DNA of 64,000 nt, from the NCBI RefSeq assembly GCF_023973825.1, contig NC_090119.1, positions 663,001 through 727,000 on the forward strand. The letters are read 5' to 3'. This DNA comes from Plasmodium brasilianum (lineage: Eukaryota; Apicomplexa; Aconoidasida; Haemosporida; Plasmodiidae). This document shows positions 39,304-51,216 of the stretch, one piece after another; position 1 is the stretch's first letter; the number at the start of each line of letters is the position of its first letter. Below the pieces are notes generated by a model that searched no databases, was not told the origin of the DNA, and saw only the letters and a list, made by a program, of their open reading frames with translations. A program made the position numbers and the translations under genes.

Positions 39304-40278
39304 ATGAAACTATGGTTTTTAATTGAAATTACAGCATTTGACCTTTTAACTTGGAGAATAAACTTACTTAATGATATGGTGATATAATATTATATAAGAA
39401 TATTTCCATTTTTCATTCTTTTCTTGTTATATTTTTATTAGAAATGTTTTTGGGAAAGTTATTTCCTAGTATTTATATAACAAATATTTTTTTTTTTATT
39501 TTAGTCATCTTTTAAGAAATATTTCGATGAAAACTACGATGTTCTTAGAAAATTAGATACAAGAATTTATAGATTACTAACAAAAAATAAGCAGAATTCT
39601 CATTTAAGTACTATGAGTTTAAAAGAAGAGGTACCCTATAATGGAGAGAACAAAAGGGAACATACTTATATTAATGAAAAAAGAGAGCTAACAAGAAAGA
39701 AACTATTAAATGTAAGTTCTTTAAATAATTGTAAAAATCATAAACAGGAAAAAAAAATTAAATCTTTTATTTTTGAAACAAAAAAATTTTCTTATTTAGA
39801 AAAAAATATATTTAAAGAACTTGATTATGAGAATTTTCTTAAAAATAACAGGGTAATAAGTGATAAGTTGTACAAAGAAATAATGTTTAAAAAATATAGA
39901 CTACGAATTGCCTTACCTTTATTATTGTTTTTGTCATTATCACTATCACTAATATTAGATTTATTTGTGGGTTGTGGTCTTATAAATATGTTGCGCCAAT
40001 TACTGAGCATGTATGATAAAAACATTTGGAAGTTTTTAGGACAAAATTTTGGAAATTTTATAGGAAAAGATTTAGCAGATTTTTTAAGGCCTTTGTGGAC
40101 ATATACTACATCGGAGAGTGGCCAAATTAAAATGAAGGTATATGCAACAAATGGCTTATGTGGTATATTAATATATTTCTTACCTTTCGTTATATTAGGA
40201 GTGACACTCATATCAGGAATTATTTACTACCATAAAAAAGTTAAAAAATTTGAAAAAATTAAGTTAAGAAAAAGGTAA
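39304..40278 (+). CDS. Fam-l-like exported membrane protein, shortened leader
   Basis: A two-exon gene of 282 residues: exon 1 at 39304-39378, intron at 39379-39504 (GTGATA donor, TATTTTAG acceptor), exon 2 at 39505-40278. The usual family start codon position, 12 bases earlier, reads ATA, so translation probably begins at the next ATG and the leader is 25 residues (MKLWFLIE...). RLLTK is at residues 48-52. The fam-l block FSYLEKNIFKELDYENFLKNN is followed by a membrane segment at about 159-178 and GCGLI. The polar loop is long (about 65 residues), with a second membrane segment at about 244-266 and the tail YYHKKVKKFEKIKLRKR. It is expected to be exported to the red cell. It remains open and family-like throughout, so I call it functional despite the moved start. 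Confidence 0.9.
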
Positions 40279-42580
40279 AATGAATAATATTTAGTATGTT
40301 ACTTTCTGCAATGAAGTCATTAATATAAGGTAGAGATAGTTATATCTTTACTTATTAACATATTAAGAATAACCATAATTTCTTAAATTTTATAAATATA
40401 CCAACGTATACATGCACTTTTTTACCCGAAAGTGTAAATTAAGTTCTTAATTTTTTTGAAATTTTTAAGTTTTTAATATATATTAATTTTTATTATAAAG
40501 TATTATTGCAACTTATTAAAATATGTTTTTTCAAAAAATATATTTAGTTTTTATTTAATTAGATTTTTATCATAAAAAAATTTTGTGAGTTAACATTAGT
40601 ATATAAGTAGGAAAATTTATATAATTTTATTGAAATTTTGTGCTAATATATATATTTATTTAAATGTGCTACTTTCTATAATGTATTTTGTTCTATTCGA
40701 TAAAAACTATTTTTTCAGGTTACAAAGAAATGTATTATTATTTTTAAACTGGTTATAAAGGTGTATTGCTTGGAATTTAATGTAAGAAAGTGCATATGTT
40801 TTGTTATTTTAAGATGTATATATGTATTGTTTTTAGTAAATATTAATTTTAATATTCATTCTATAAAATATATTTTATGAGAAATATGATATAAGACTTA
40901 ATTAATGATAAAACTATATTAATACACTTTCAGTTTTTTTTTGATTTATATATATTTGAATATTTACTTAATAAAAACATTTCCTTATTAAATTTTGATT
41001 ATTTATATGTGTTTACCAAATTATAGATTCTGTTTATTTACGTTTAAAATGAAGATTTAGAAACATTTATTAACTTTAGAGTGTTGATTAAATTTTAGAC
41101 CACTTAAATATATATTACATTTGAAATATGCGAAAACTATTTACATTTTTTTTTATTTTTTACATTATATAAATGTTAAATAAATTAATTAATTTTAAAC
41201 ATATGTTAATATATAGTATGGATAAATACATTTTTCATATTTTTTATAATTAAACAAATTTTAATGTGAGTATATATCTGTAAAACGCTAAATTATCATT
41301 AGTGGTACTGAAAAATTATATATTACTTGAACAATCGTAAAATAATGTGTAAATGTTTTTTTATATATATTTCCTAATTTTCATGTATACTAATATATAA
41401 TAAAGTTAACATGATTTTAAAGTTGTATATAAATATGTATAGTTTATGATGACAATTAATAATCCATTTATATGGCCCAATTTTTAAAACAAATGAAATT
41501 AAAAAAAATATATTATTTTTTTTATATAATTCATATATATATGACTATTTCTTTTTTTGACCACATAAGTTTTAATAAGTTGTGTTTAAAAATTATTATA
41601 TATTTTTATATGTTTTAATTAAATAAGTGTAATGCAAGTGATTTCGTATACGAATAATTTGCTAGTAATATTATAATTAAATTTAATTTATTAAATTTAT
41701 ATTTTTATAGACTAAAGCGAAAATTATAATAAAATATTAATATATGTTTCAGTAATAATATTAAAATATTATTATAATGTTTCGTTTAGTCAATGCAATA
41801 ATGCGTAGATGTTTGTTTTTTTAAAAAATATAATAAAGAGAGAGAGTATATGAGAATAATTTATAAGAAATATTCTAAGTGCTAAAAGACAAAATGCTGC
41901 TAAGAATTTCAATAAAAAAATATTTACATGTATTTCTGTTTATTAATATTAATCGTTGCTGTATTTTATTAAAATATTATCTTATGTGTATATAATATAT
42001 ATACTTATGTAAAATGATTATATTACACTAATATATATATTCTTTTTCTTATCTTTTCTCTTCTTTTTGAATTTTTTTTAAAAAAATACATATGCATATG
42101 AGTACTGAATATAAATTACACACATATATATGTCAATAAAAAGTTTACTATTTATTGTTTATTTTCCCTTTTATCTCACTTTTTTCGTTTTAACTTTTTT
42201 TTGTATTTAACACGTGAAAAATTAAAATACAAAAATAAAATATTATTAAATTTTATTTGAATTACCTTGTGTAAATATCTTTAAATTAGAGAAAGAATAG
42301 AATTTGCGTTCTATCAGAGTAACATTGTCATAGAATTGTGAAAAGAATATTACACTGATATAACGTTAGTTTTGATATATGTAATTATAATTATAAAAAT
42401 TATTATATTTTAGACGAATGGTGTACCATATATCATTGTATCCATAAGTATTGAAGGAGTAGGCATTTAAAAATTTTATTAAAAATAAAAAATGAGTGTT
42501 GTGTGAATTAACAATATGTAAACGTTAAGAATAAAAATATTATGGACATGAATGATACGCTTTTTTTTTTTTTAGAATAT
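40279..42580. other. Gene-free interval after fam-l gene
   Basis: TATTTTATGAGAAATATGAT near 40870, about 590 bases past the stop, is the shared downstream box. Nothing else is recognised; (GA)n occurs near 41838. Confidence 0.55.
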
Positions 42581-42623
42581 TTGTAACTCTCTCAGGATAA
42601 CTCGTTCAATGCGAGAGTTACAA
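42581..42623. other. G/C-rich perfect inverted repeat (hairpin)
   Basis: TTGTAACTCTC at 42581-42591 and GAGAGTTACAA at 42613-42623 are perfect 11-base inverted repeats around a 21-base loop. By hand count, 38 of the 100 bases at 42581-42680 are G or C, far above the surroundings. A T-rich run ending in AG precedes it. The inner part CTCG-TTCAATG-CGAG resembles a tRNA T-arm, but there is no room for a tRNA. It could be a structured RNA, a regulatory cruciform or a chance palindrome. Confidence 0.45.
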
Positions 42624-45600
42624 TTAAAAAGGGGAGAATGGAGAAAAAGTTAAACCATATCTCGACAAGCCATGCAAAAGCAAATCCAAAAAAATGAAAA
42701 TAAGAAAAATAAAAAAAATTTAAGTAGCATAAAATCTGATTAATTATGACACAAAATATATATGTTTAATTTCAAATTCGGAAATTACTCTTTTTCACTC
42801 CTTTTTTGCAATTTTATAACAGAAATTACAATTACATTTTTCTAAAAACGAATATGGATATACATATGAATATTTAATGTAAAAGGGAAAGAAAAGAAAT
42901 GGAAGTGTATCTCTTTGCAAAATTTTTCTAATTTATTTTTTCTTTCCTTAGTTTTTCTGAAAAGGCTGAAAACAGCAAAAATAAGCCTCTAATTATACAC
43001 GTTCCTAGTAATTGAGAATATAAGAACTGAAAAAAAAAACATTTTAAAGAATTTTTATGTGTTATACATGTTGCTATACCATGTATATACATGTGTGCAT
43101 GTGTATGCACATATGGAAATTTGTATATACTAATGTAAATACATGTATTCCATAGGAATATGCATCCATATATATATTTTCACATATGTAACTTCATATA
43201 TTTTATAAAATCTGTATTTATTTTTATGAGTACCGTTATATTTTGACTTATTTGACAGTGTTATCAATAGTGTTAATGTGAGAATTTTCTACTGCACAGA
43301 ATAAACAAGAGAAAATTAAAACAAGTAAACGTAATAAAAAGTATTTTACACGATATGATTTATCTATTTTCCCTTATTATATTTTTTGAGGAATTTCTTC
43401 TATGATTAAGTGTCCTACATCGGTAGGTAAATTGTTTTTTAGCTTTTGACTCCATTAGAAAAATATTTTTTTAAAAACACTAATGTGTACTCTATCCATT
43501 TAAAACTAAACATATCTAATTAAACATTTATATTTGAAAGGTGATTTTACATATATTAATAACTAAATTAATTTTGGGACATAATTCTGCACATAATTTT
43601 GTGTGTACATAAGATAACATTACTTATGAATAAATAAGCATTTATTCATATAACACATATCTATATATATATTATTTTTTTGTTTTTTTTTGTACTATCT
43701 TTCTTTGGGTATATTAGCTTTACATTGAAAAGTTGTAAACGGATTCACATAAATATATATATACATATAAGCATATACATGATGAAAATTTATTTACATG
43801 TTATTTCTCACATTATCTACTTATTTTCTCTTGCACGTGTGTCCATGTAAATGCTTATGTATATAGGATAGAATGAGACGAATGATGAAACTGTGATATA
43901 TGACAAGGGAGAATATCAACAATGTATATAGTTCATTGAAAAAGATATTTTTCTTAAGTATATTAAAAAGAGGAAGCAGATAAAATATGCGTGGTAAGGC
44001 GCATGAACCTATCTTTGTTTAAATAAATTAGTTTCTCAGAGAATTCCATTAATAGGAACTCCATTTTATATAGCATCAAAATTGTGGAAGTACTTTTTTT
44101 TACTTTTATGCAGAAATCCTTTGCAAGGTTTTAATTTGTATTTACATAATAAGGTTTAAGAAGGTACAAAAAAAAACATAAAAAATTCAAAGGTAAAAGT
44201 GGTTATTCGTTTGTAAAGTGGAGTAACACCAGTTGTCTATGCACACAAATGTGTGTACGTATAAAATGGACTTAAGAGTAGATGCACATGTTTATATTAT
44301 TCACCGTGTATAAACGAGTAGGTAAGGAAGTGCACAAAAATATTATTAAAAAATATGTACAAACAAATTATTTATACTTATGATGAATACATTTATTTGT
44401 AAGTTGGAAAAAAACAAATTATACTATAATCTTTGTTGTTTTTTTTTTTTTTTTTTTGTAAAAATTACTTTATATAAATGTAGGTAAATGTATTTTTAAT
44501 ATTAAACCGTTAAGTATATATTGAAAAAAATAAAATAGTTGTAAAAAATAAATGTATATAAAGTGCTAAAATAGAATGAAAATGAAGTAAATAAACCTCT
44601 TAATTATTTTCATTTTAACTATTAATGTAACATATATAATTTGTGCGGATATGCTTCAATATCCTTCATAATGATAATAACATTGTTGAAAAGATTTAAT
44701 AGTTCAATAATAAAGATGAATGTAATAATATTACTTAATGAATCAATAGAAAAATTATAATTTCACTGAAAATATATATAATCCGCAATAATATATTATT
44801 AAATAGGAAATTATTAATTTATGTAATTTTATTCATCATATATTTTTCATGATGGATAGTACTAATTATTAAGATAAGTTATGTTTTTTTATATAAACAA
44901 AAATTTGGAAATTTTGACAAGGCACGGAACATAAAAATATAAAAATTACTTAAGACATTAGAATCATATATCTTTTTAAATATATTTATATATATATATA
45001 TCTATATATGTATATAAAAATATTACATAAAAAAATAATTTTCTTATTTTTGTAAAACATTGTAGGGTAATATGTATGATATATAATACTAAAAATTTAA
45101 AGATTTTATATATTTTTATTTAGTTAATTATTCCTTTCAAAGGTAATTTGCTTACACAAATTAGTATCAATTTATTATTATATATATAATGTAATATATG
45201 TTATATATTATATTTTTGTAAATATCTACATTTAATATATACAACAGACAATATGCAATATAAAATATTCTGCTTTTATAAATATATTTAATTAAATATT
45301 TAATGTATTTTATTTAAGTTACATAAAAGTTATAATTTAATATATGCTGTTGAGTAGTATTTCTTGGAGAATCCATAGAAAATTATATATATTTTTATCT
45401 CCAAAATAAGGATGTCAAAAATATAAATAATGGAATAATTATATTTCTGTGTTTATTGTATGTTATTTTGTGTATGATGTTTTCGCATTAAAAAAGATAT
45501 TATTTCTTATTGTAAATTATTTTATTTAAAATAATATTTTTTTCATAAGTTTTTCAAATTATCATGGCTCCTAAAAACGTTTTTTTACTGTATTCACTTT

Positions 45601-46798
45601 TATATTTTCATTATATTTTTATTATTTTTATATCTATAGAACTTAATAATTTATATTTAAACAAAAAGAATAATTAATATAATTTAATTCTTAAAGTTAA
45701 TAAATTTTATTTTAGTTATAATAAATAAAGTGTTCTATTTTATATAACGTAAAAATTATAGTGTTCCATTAATAATAATGTGACGAATATATATAGATGT
45801 GTTAAATTGGGAGTATTTTTTAGAACGTAAAAAATTTGTAAGAGAATTAAATCAAAAATTCATTTTAAAAATTCTTCTTGTGTAAAAGCTCTACGCGTTG
45901 TAGTTATAAGGTACATAGTGGAATATTTATTATTAAAAAAATCGTTGTCTTTTATTTTTATTTTTTTTTATCATATGAGAACTAGTATATGCTATGGAAA
46001 ATGTATGCTTTTTAATTATAACTTAATTTTTAAAAGGTATAACTTATACCAATAACTAAGCTTATTATTAGTAAGCCCAATAAAAATTTAATTATATACG
46101 TAATATACACTTATATACCTATTGTCAGCGAATATATTTTTCTATTTTAATTGTAAAGTAAAATATTTATAAACAAAAAAAAAAATTTTATTTTATTTTT
46201 TGAAAAATATGGGCAACACTAGTTTAAAATTGATGTCAGATCATTAAAATATATATATATATTTATTCTTTGAGCATTTATTAATAAAATGAGTTTTATC
46301 GTAAATTGTATTATACGTTGTTGATCATTTTATAAATAAGTTTACTAGAAATATTTAAAAATATTTTTTTAAAATTATCTCTTCATTTTTATACTTTATG
46401 TACTTTTTTTATGTCTATAGTTTAAAACTCTCTAAAAATAAAAATAACAAAGACAATAACTGCATCCTTTTGTTACTATCTTATCAATATAAAATTTTTT
46501 TTTTAATTATTTGGAGTATTGCAAAATTAATTAATTTTAACCTGTATAGATAAAATAAATATTTTATTTTAACTAAAACTATACTATTTGTCATTTTTAT
46601 TTGGTTCTATCTAAATTTAAGTAATGCGGTATAATGATATTATATTAAAAAATGTGCTATATTCTTTTTTCTGCTTTATATTATATATATATATTGGATA
46701 TGTTTCTTTATGAGTAATAAAAATTATGACATTATAAATAATAAAAATATTTTCTTGTTGTTGTAGTGTATCATGATAAATCTTAATATAATTTTTAC
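42624..46798. other. Gene-poor, less A/T-extreme interval
   Basis: Up to about 44350 the sequence has more G/C and higher complexity than the other intergenic DNA. It includes an 18-codon open stretch (MEKKLNHISTSHAKANPKK region at about 42639), CATGTGTGCATGTGTATGCAC-like repeats near 43090, and a small hairpin ATGCG-TGGTAAGG-CGCAT at 43987-44004. A minus-strand open stretch at 42928-43110 is rejected. At 45564-45677 a 37-codon frame starts MAPKNVFLLYSLLYF and is hydrophobic, with no further support. No gene can be assigned. Confidence 0.4.
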
Positions 46799-47044
46799 AG
46801 TGAAGATGAAACAATAGATTTAAGAACTCATATATTATTTTTAATAAATGAGGAACGAACAAATAATAGAGGATTAAATAGATGTTATTTGAAAAAGGAT
46901 ATAATTGTATAGAAAAAGAAGTTGTTAATATTGAAATATATTATTATGGAAATGTATAGTATAAGGATAAATAAAATTCAAACGATAAATCCAAGAAATT
47001 ATTTAATAAATGCACATAAGTTATATGTATGCTATTTAAAATGA
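46799..47044 (+). pseudogene. Unrecognised exon-like fragment with one stop
   Basis: After an ATTTTTACAG acceptor-like site the frame reads DETIDLRTHILFLINEERTN and continues polar and protein-like to a TAG at 46910-46912. It stays open in the same frame to a TGA at 47042-47044. That is 82 codons with a single internal stop, longer and less biased than most chance frames here. I do not recognise the family. It could be the decayed last exon of an exported-protein gene. Confidence 0.25.
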
Positions 47045-47183
47045 TAGATATATTTTTTTGAAAATCTACTTTTTAGGTGGTTTATTCTTATAAATAAACA
47101 CAGAAAATGTACGTATGATACCCAGAAAAAACATTTAAATATTTCAACATTTATTAGTAGAACTTATCATTAACTTTGCAAAA

Positions 47184-47793
47184 ATGCTTTCGTTAATAAA
47201 ATTTGTATTACTGTTATAATTTATTATTTCATTAGGAAATTATTTATATATAGAAAAGTCAAAAGTAATAAGAAGATTTAGTTCCCATGAGGTACAAACA
47301 TATAGTTATTTACTTTATTATGTATCTTAACGGTTATTTATGTATTTTTAAATTTCTTAAAATAAGCCGTAAAAATATGTGAAAATGAAATTTAAGCCTG
47401 GTTTTAATTAATATATTTATTTCAGAAGTAATTTCTTTAATGTATCTGAAAAAGTTTTTATTTATGATTAAAATAATTTAATTGTTGTTTACTTATATAT
47501 TTTCTCTCATTGAACCCTGATAATGTACACATACATAATGATACACAAATTTATAGAAATATATAGTTAATTATTTTAATAGCTTACATGTTGTTGTATC
47601 TGTATTCTTATTATATTTTATTTTTTTGATGTAAATTTCTTCTCTTATATAGGAACTATATATATGTCGCAACATAAAAAAGTTTAATAGTTATTGCTTA
47701 ATATTACCAATAAAAATATGTGATTTATATTCAAAAAATTATGTGTCAATATTTCAGCTGAATTTGAGTAATATGAAATATCTTATCGATTAG
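47184..47793 (+). pseudogene. Unrecognised two-exon exported-protein-like relic
   Basis: Bases 47184-47291 look like a first exon: ATG, a hydrophobic leader (MLSLIKFVLLL), then a stop TAA at 47217-47219, then FIISLGNYLYIEKSKVIRRF and a GTACAA donor in phase 0. After a TTATATAG acceptor, bases 47653-47793 are open for 46 residues (ELYICRNIKKFNSYCLILPI and on) and end in TAG. The structure of signal-like exon, intron and polar exon fits Plasmodium exported proteins, but no family motif is seen and exon 1 is broken. It may be one relic or two unrelated chance frames. Confidence 0.3.
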
Positions 47794-49350
47794 TTTGATA
47801 TATAATATCATAATTAATATAAGTTCAACCAGAGTAATAATTTATTTTTAACTATTTTCCTTTTTTTTTATTTATGGTTTTTAGTGACTATATGAATTGT
47901 TTTTATAAAAAATTTGTTATATATCAGATTTAAATTTAATGTATATTGTTTTGTTGTTCGTTCAACGAAAGAAAATTCATTATTCGTTTTGCATTGACAT
48001 GTTTTTTTTTATTTATAAGTAAACATAACAAATTTTACATATAATTATTATGAGAAATATATGTTTCATAACAGGACGTATTATAATTAAAAATTGTTTT
48101 TTTTTTTTAGTTCTAATATGAAATCATCAATAAATAGTATCATAGTTTTCCTTTGAAGAATAAATTATTAGTAGATTATTAATAATTTTAGAATTACTGA
48201 AGTTTTATAATTAAATGGGTTCTTAAAGTTTAATTATCATTTTACTTTTTACTTATATAACCGTTGATATCAATAATGGTTTATAAAAATAAAAATGTGT
48301 GATAAAATATATAGTTATAAACAAATTATATTCATTATTACTTTTGATATAATTAAGAAACTACAGTGTTCTACCATAATTACTTTTATCTTAATACAAT
48401 TTATACAATAATTACTGCATATTAATAAATATGTTATTATCTTATCGTGTAATTTATAAATAAATAAATATATATATAATTAAAAAAAATATTAAATTAA
48501 ATATTTAAATTTCTCAATGTTTCATTTAAAAATAATACCTTAAATTATATATAATTAAATATTTTGACCATCAAAAATTATATTACAAAAATATAAAATC
48601 AGTGTCTACTTGTCCTTCAAATATATACATATATAGTAGATTATAGTTTCCGTCATAAAATTCATTTATATATATATTATCTACGATAAAAGAATATATA
48701 TTAATGTAATACATAATTCTAATACTACAATTTATACCGAAAAAAGATTTATGGAAAATATTTTTTTCTTTTATTATTTGTACTATTATACTATTATAAT
48801 TATTAATATTTTTTTAGGAATAAGTTTTTCAAAAATAGAATGTTTATAAAATTAAAACTATTATTACGAAAACATAGATGAAAAGAGTATTATATAGAAT
48901 AATGTGTTATCTATATTCTCTATATTCTATATTCTACAAATAATAAATATCTGGATATATTAAGTAGTCAAATATATTTTATTTTATTTTATTTTAAAAT
49001 GAATTAATAAAAACAAAATTTAATTACTTTATTATATTAAATATTTAATTTATATATTTTGAATATTTATTGAATATTTTTATTTATATTATATTAACTA
49101 ATCTTATTTTTTTTAAAATAATATTTAAATAAAAAATTTTTAGTTTAAAATTAGAGTTATTTTTTTTTATCACTGTTTTAAAAAAATTAATAATATTTAT
49201 TTTTTACTGTTTTTATGAAAAAATAAAAGATAAGATAAGGAGTTAAATAAATTATAGTAGAATCCGTCATTAGGAGAATATTAAATTATTGTCAATTATA
49301 TCCTTTTTCAGCATATTAACCTATTAAATATATATATATATATATATATT
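47794..49350. other. Gene-free interval with promoter boxes
   Basis: Upstream-type CTATATTCTCTATATTCTAT sequence at about 48910-48940 lies 410-440 bases before the next gene. (ATTTT)4 is at 48976-48995, and (TA)n runs up to about 49350. No gene is seen. Confidence 0.6.
48911..48940 (+). promoter_or_regulatory. Upstream box, fam-l gene at 49351
   Basis: CTATATTCTCTATATTCTAT followed by ATTCTACAAA lies 420-440 bases before the ATG, in the same place as in the sibling genes. Its role is inferred from spacing. Confidence 0.35.
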
Positions 49351-50338
49351 ATGGAATATAAAATTAAGTCTCCGTTATTTAATAAAATTGCTATATTTGT
49401 CTTTTTATGTTGGATATATCATTTTTACCATGATGTCGTATGATAATATTTTTTAAGGATATTTTTACCATTTATATTTATTGTGTTTAATTGTTAGTAG
49501 TACTTTTCTTACTATAGAATTATTCTTTTGATTAAATATTAATTTTTTTTCACTTTTTTAGAGTACTCATAGCAAATTTTTAAATGAAAGATGTAATAAT
49601 TGCGGAAAAATATATGAAAGAACATATCGATTACTGGGAAAATGCAGAAAGGATAGTTATTCAAATATTTTAGGTTTAAAAGAAGAAATACCTAATAGTG
49701 TTAAACATGAGAAAAAAGATATAACTTATATTATGAAGAAACCCTCAAAAAAAAAGGAGCAATCTCTTAGAAATCCATCAAAGTTTTCAGGATGCCATAA
49801 ATCAGCCATGAAAAAAAAAGCTAGTATATTTGAAACAAAAAAATATTCTTATTTAGAAAAAAAAATATTCAAAGAACTTGATTATGAGAATTTTCTTATA
49901 AATAACGAGATAATTAGCGATAAGTTGTACAAAAAAATAATATGCAAAAAATACAGATTACGACTCGCTTTACCTTTACTATTTTTCTTGTTGTTGTCAT
50001 TATCACTTATATTGGATTTTACTGAGGGTTGTGGACTTATATATGGTTTATTTAAAATAATAATAATTGTCAACCCAACTATGAATAGTACTGTTAAATC
50101 ATATGTTGTTTTAGAATCTTTGGCTAATTCGTTGAAGGATTCACCATTAGAATGGCTTTTTAAATCTGTGATACCACAAGCAAATCGTAAGAATTATGTC
50201 TATCGTATAACAGGTTTTTTTGGATTTCTAATATATATTGTACCTTTCTTTATATTAGGTATCATACTTATATCAGGGCTTTTATATTATCATAAAAAAG
50301 TTAAAAAGTACCAAAAAATTAAGTTCAGAAAAAGATAA
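49351..50338 (+). CDS. Fam-l-like exported membrane protein, intact
   Basis: A two-exon gene of 287 residues: exon 1 at 49351-49437 (leader MEYKIKSPLFNKIA...), intron at 49438-49561 (GTATGATAATA donor, TTTTTTAG acceptor), exon 2 at 49562-50338. RLLGK is at residues 52-56. The fam-l block YSYLEKKIFKELDYENFL is followed by ISDKLYKKI, a membrane segment at about 163-182, the GCGLI motif, a polar loop, a second membrane segment at about 248-271 and the tail YYHKKVKKYQKIKFRKR. It is very close to the genes ending at 370 and 40278, so these three are probably recent copies. Export to the infected red cell is expected and the function is unknown. The fam-m gene at 53838 lies 3.5 kb downstream on the same strand. 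Confidence 0.93.
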
Positions 50339-51185
50339 AAATTATAAGAAATATTTTTCTTTATAATTAAATCAACAATATGAATTATTGTCTAAGACAT
50401 CCTTAATGATATGACTAATAATTATATCCATAATTGCTAAAAAATTCATAAATGTACGTATACGTACCTGGCTTCATTAAGACGCACAGAATAAAACAAT
50501 TTTTTACGCCTTTTATTGTGAATTTGAACATTTTATTTTTTTTAAATTTGTAGTTTAAAATATCTTTTCAGATTAATTAAATTTTTTGGATTAATATATG
50601 TATTTGTGTATATCAATAGATTCCTGTGAAAAATATTTACTTATGCGTTATAATTAATATATGATAAAATAATTAATATACACTTATTGATGTTTTGTGT
50701 TAATTTATATTTTAAGTATAACCAATAGATGGTGATATTTTTTTGTTTTTTTCTATGCTAAATATATTTATCTGTTCATGTATTTAGAAAAATATTTAAT
50801 TAGCTTTAAATTAAATAAATTATATCTTATTTTGTGTGCAATAGCACAAAATGAATGTATATAAATGTATATATATATACATAAATGAAAACGTAGTATA
50901 TAATATATTAAATGAGTTTTATGAGAAACATAATATGGAAAAATTTCAAAGTAAATCCCCTTTTATTAAACATCAGTTTTTTGACACAATATAAAATGTA
51001 ACATATAAATATGCAATAATATAATAACTTTATTAAATATCGATTATACATAATTGCTTAATAACTTAGGATTTCTTAATATTAACAATTAAATGATGCA
51101 ATAAAGACGTTTTATTTCTTTATTATTGCGTATAATTGTAAAAAATTAATTAAATATATATTATATTGAAAACTTATAAATATAC

Positions 51186-51216
51186 TATATATATATATAT
51201 ATAGATAGATAGATAT
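51186..51216. repeat. (TA)n(GATA)n microsatellite
   Basis: A TA tract runs directly into three to four GATA units. It is simple sequence with no evident function. Confidence 0.85.

Noticed and set aside
39825..40211. Minus-strand 128-codon open stretch
   Set aside because: Antisense shadow of the fam-l-like exon 2 at 39505-40278.
42581..42624. Possible tRNA from acceptor-like and T-arm-like pairing
   Set aside because: Only about 44 bases, with no D-arm or anticodon arm; kept only as a hairpin of interest.
42928..43110. Minus-strand 60-codon open stretch starting MHTHAHMYIHG
   Set aside because: The start derives from a CATGTG-type repeat, with no domain and no splice context.
46617..46862. 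Minus-strand 81-codon stretch
   Set aside because: No motif, and it overlaps a more protein-like + strand frame.
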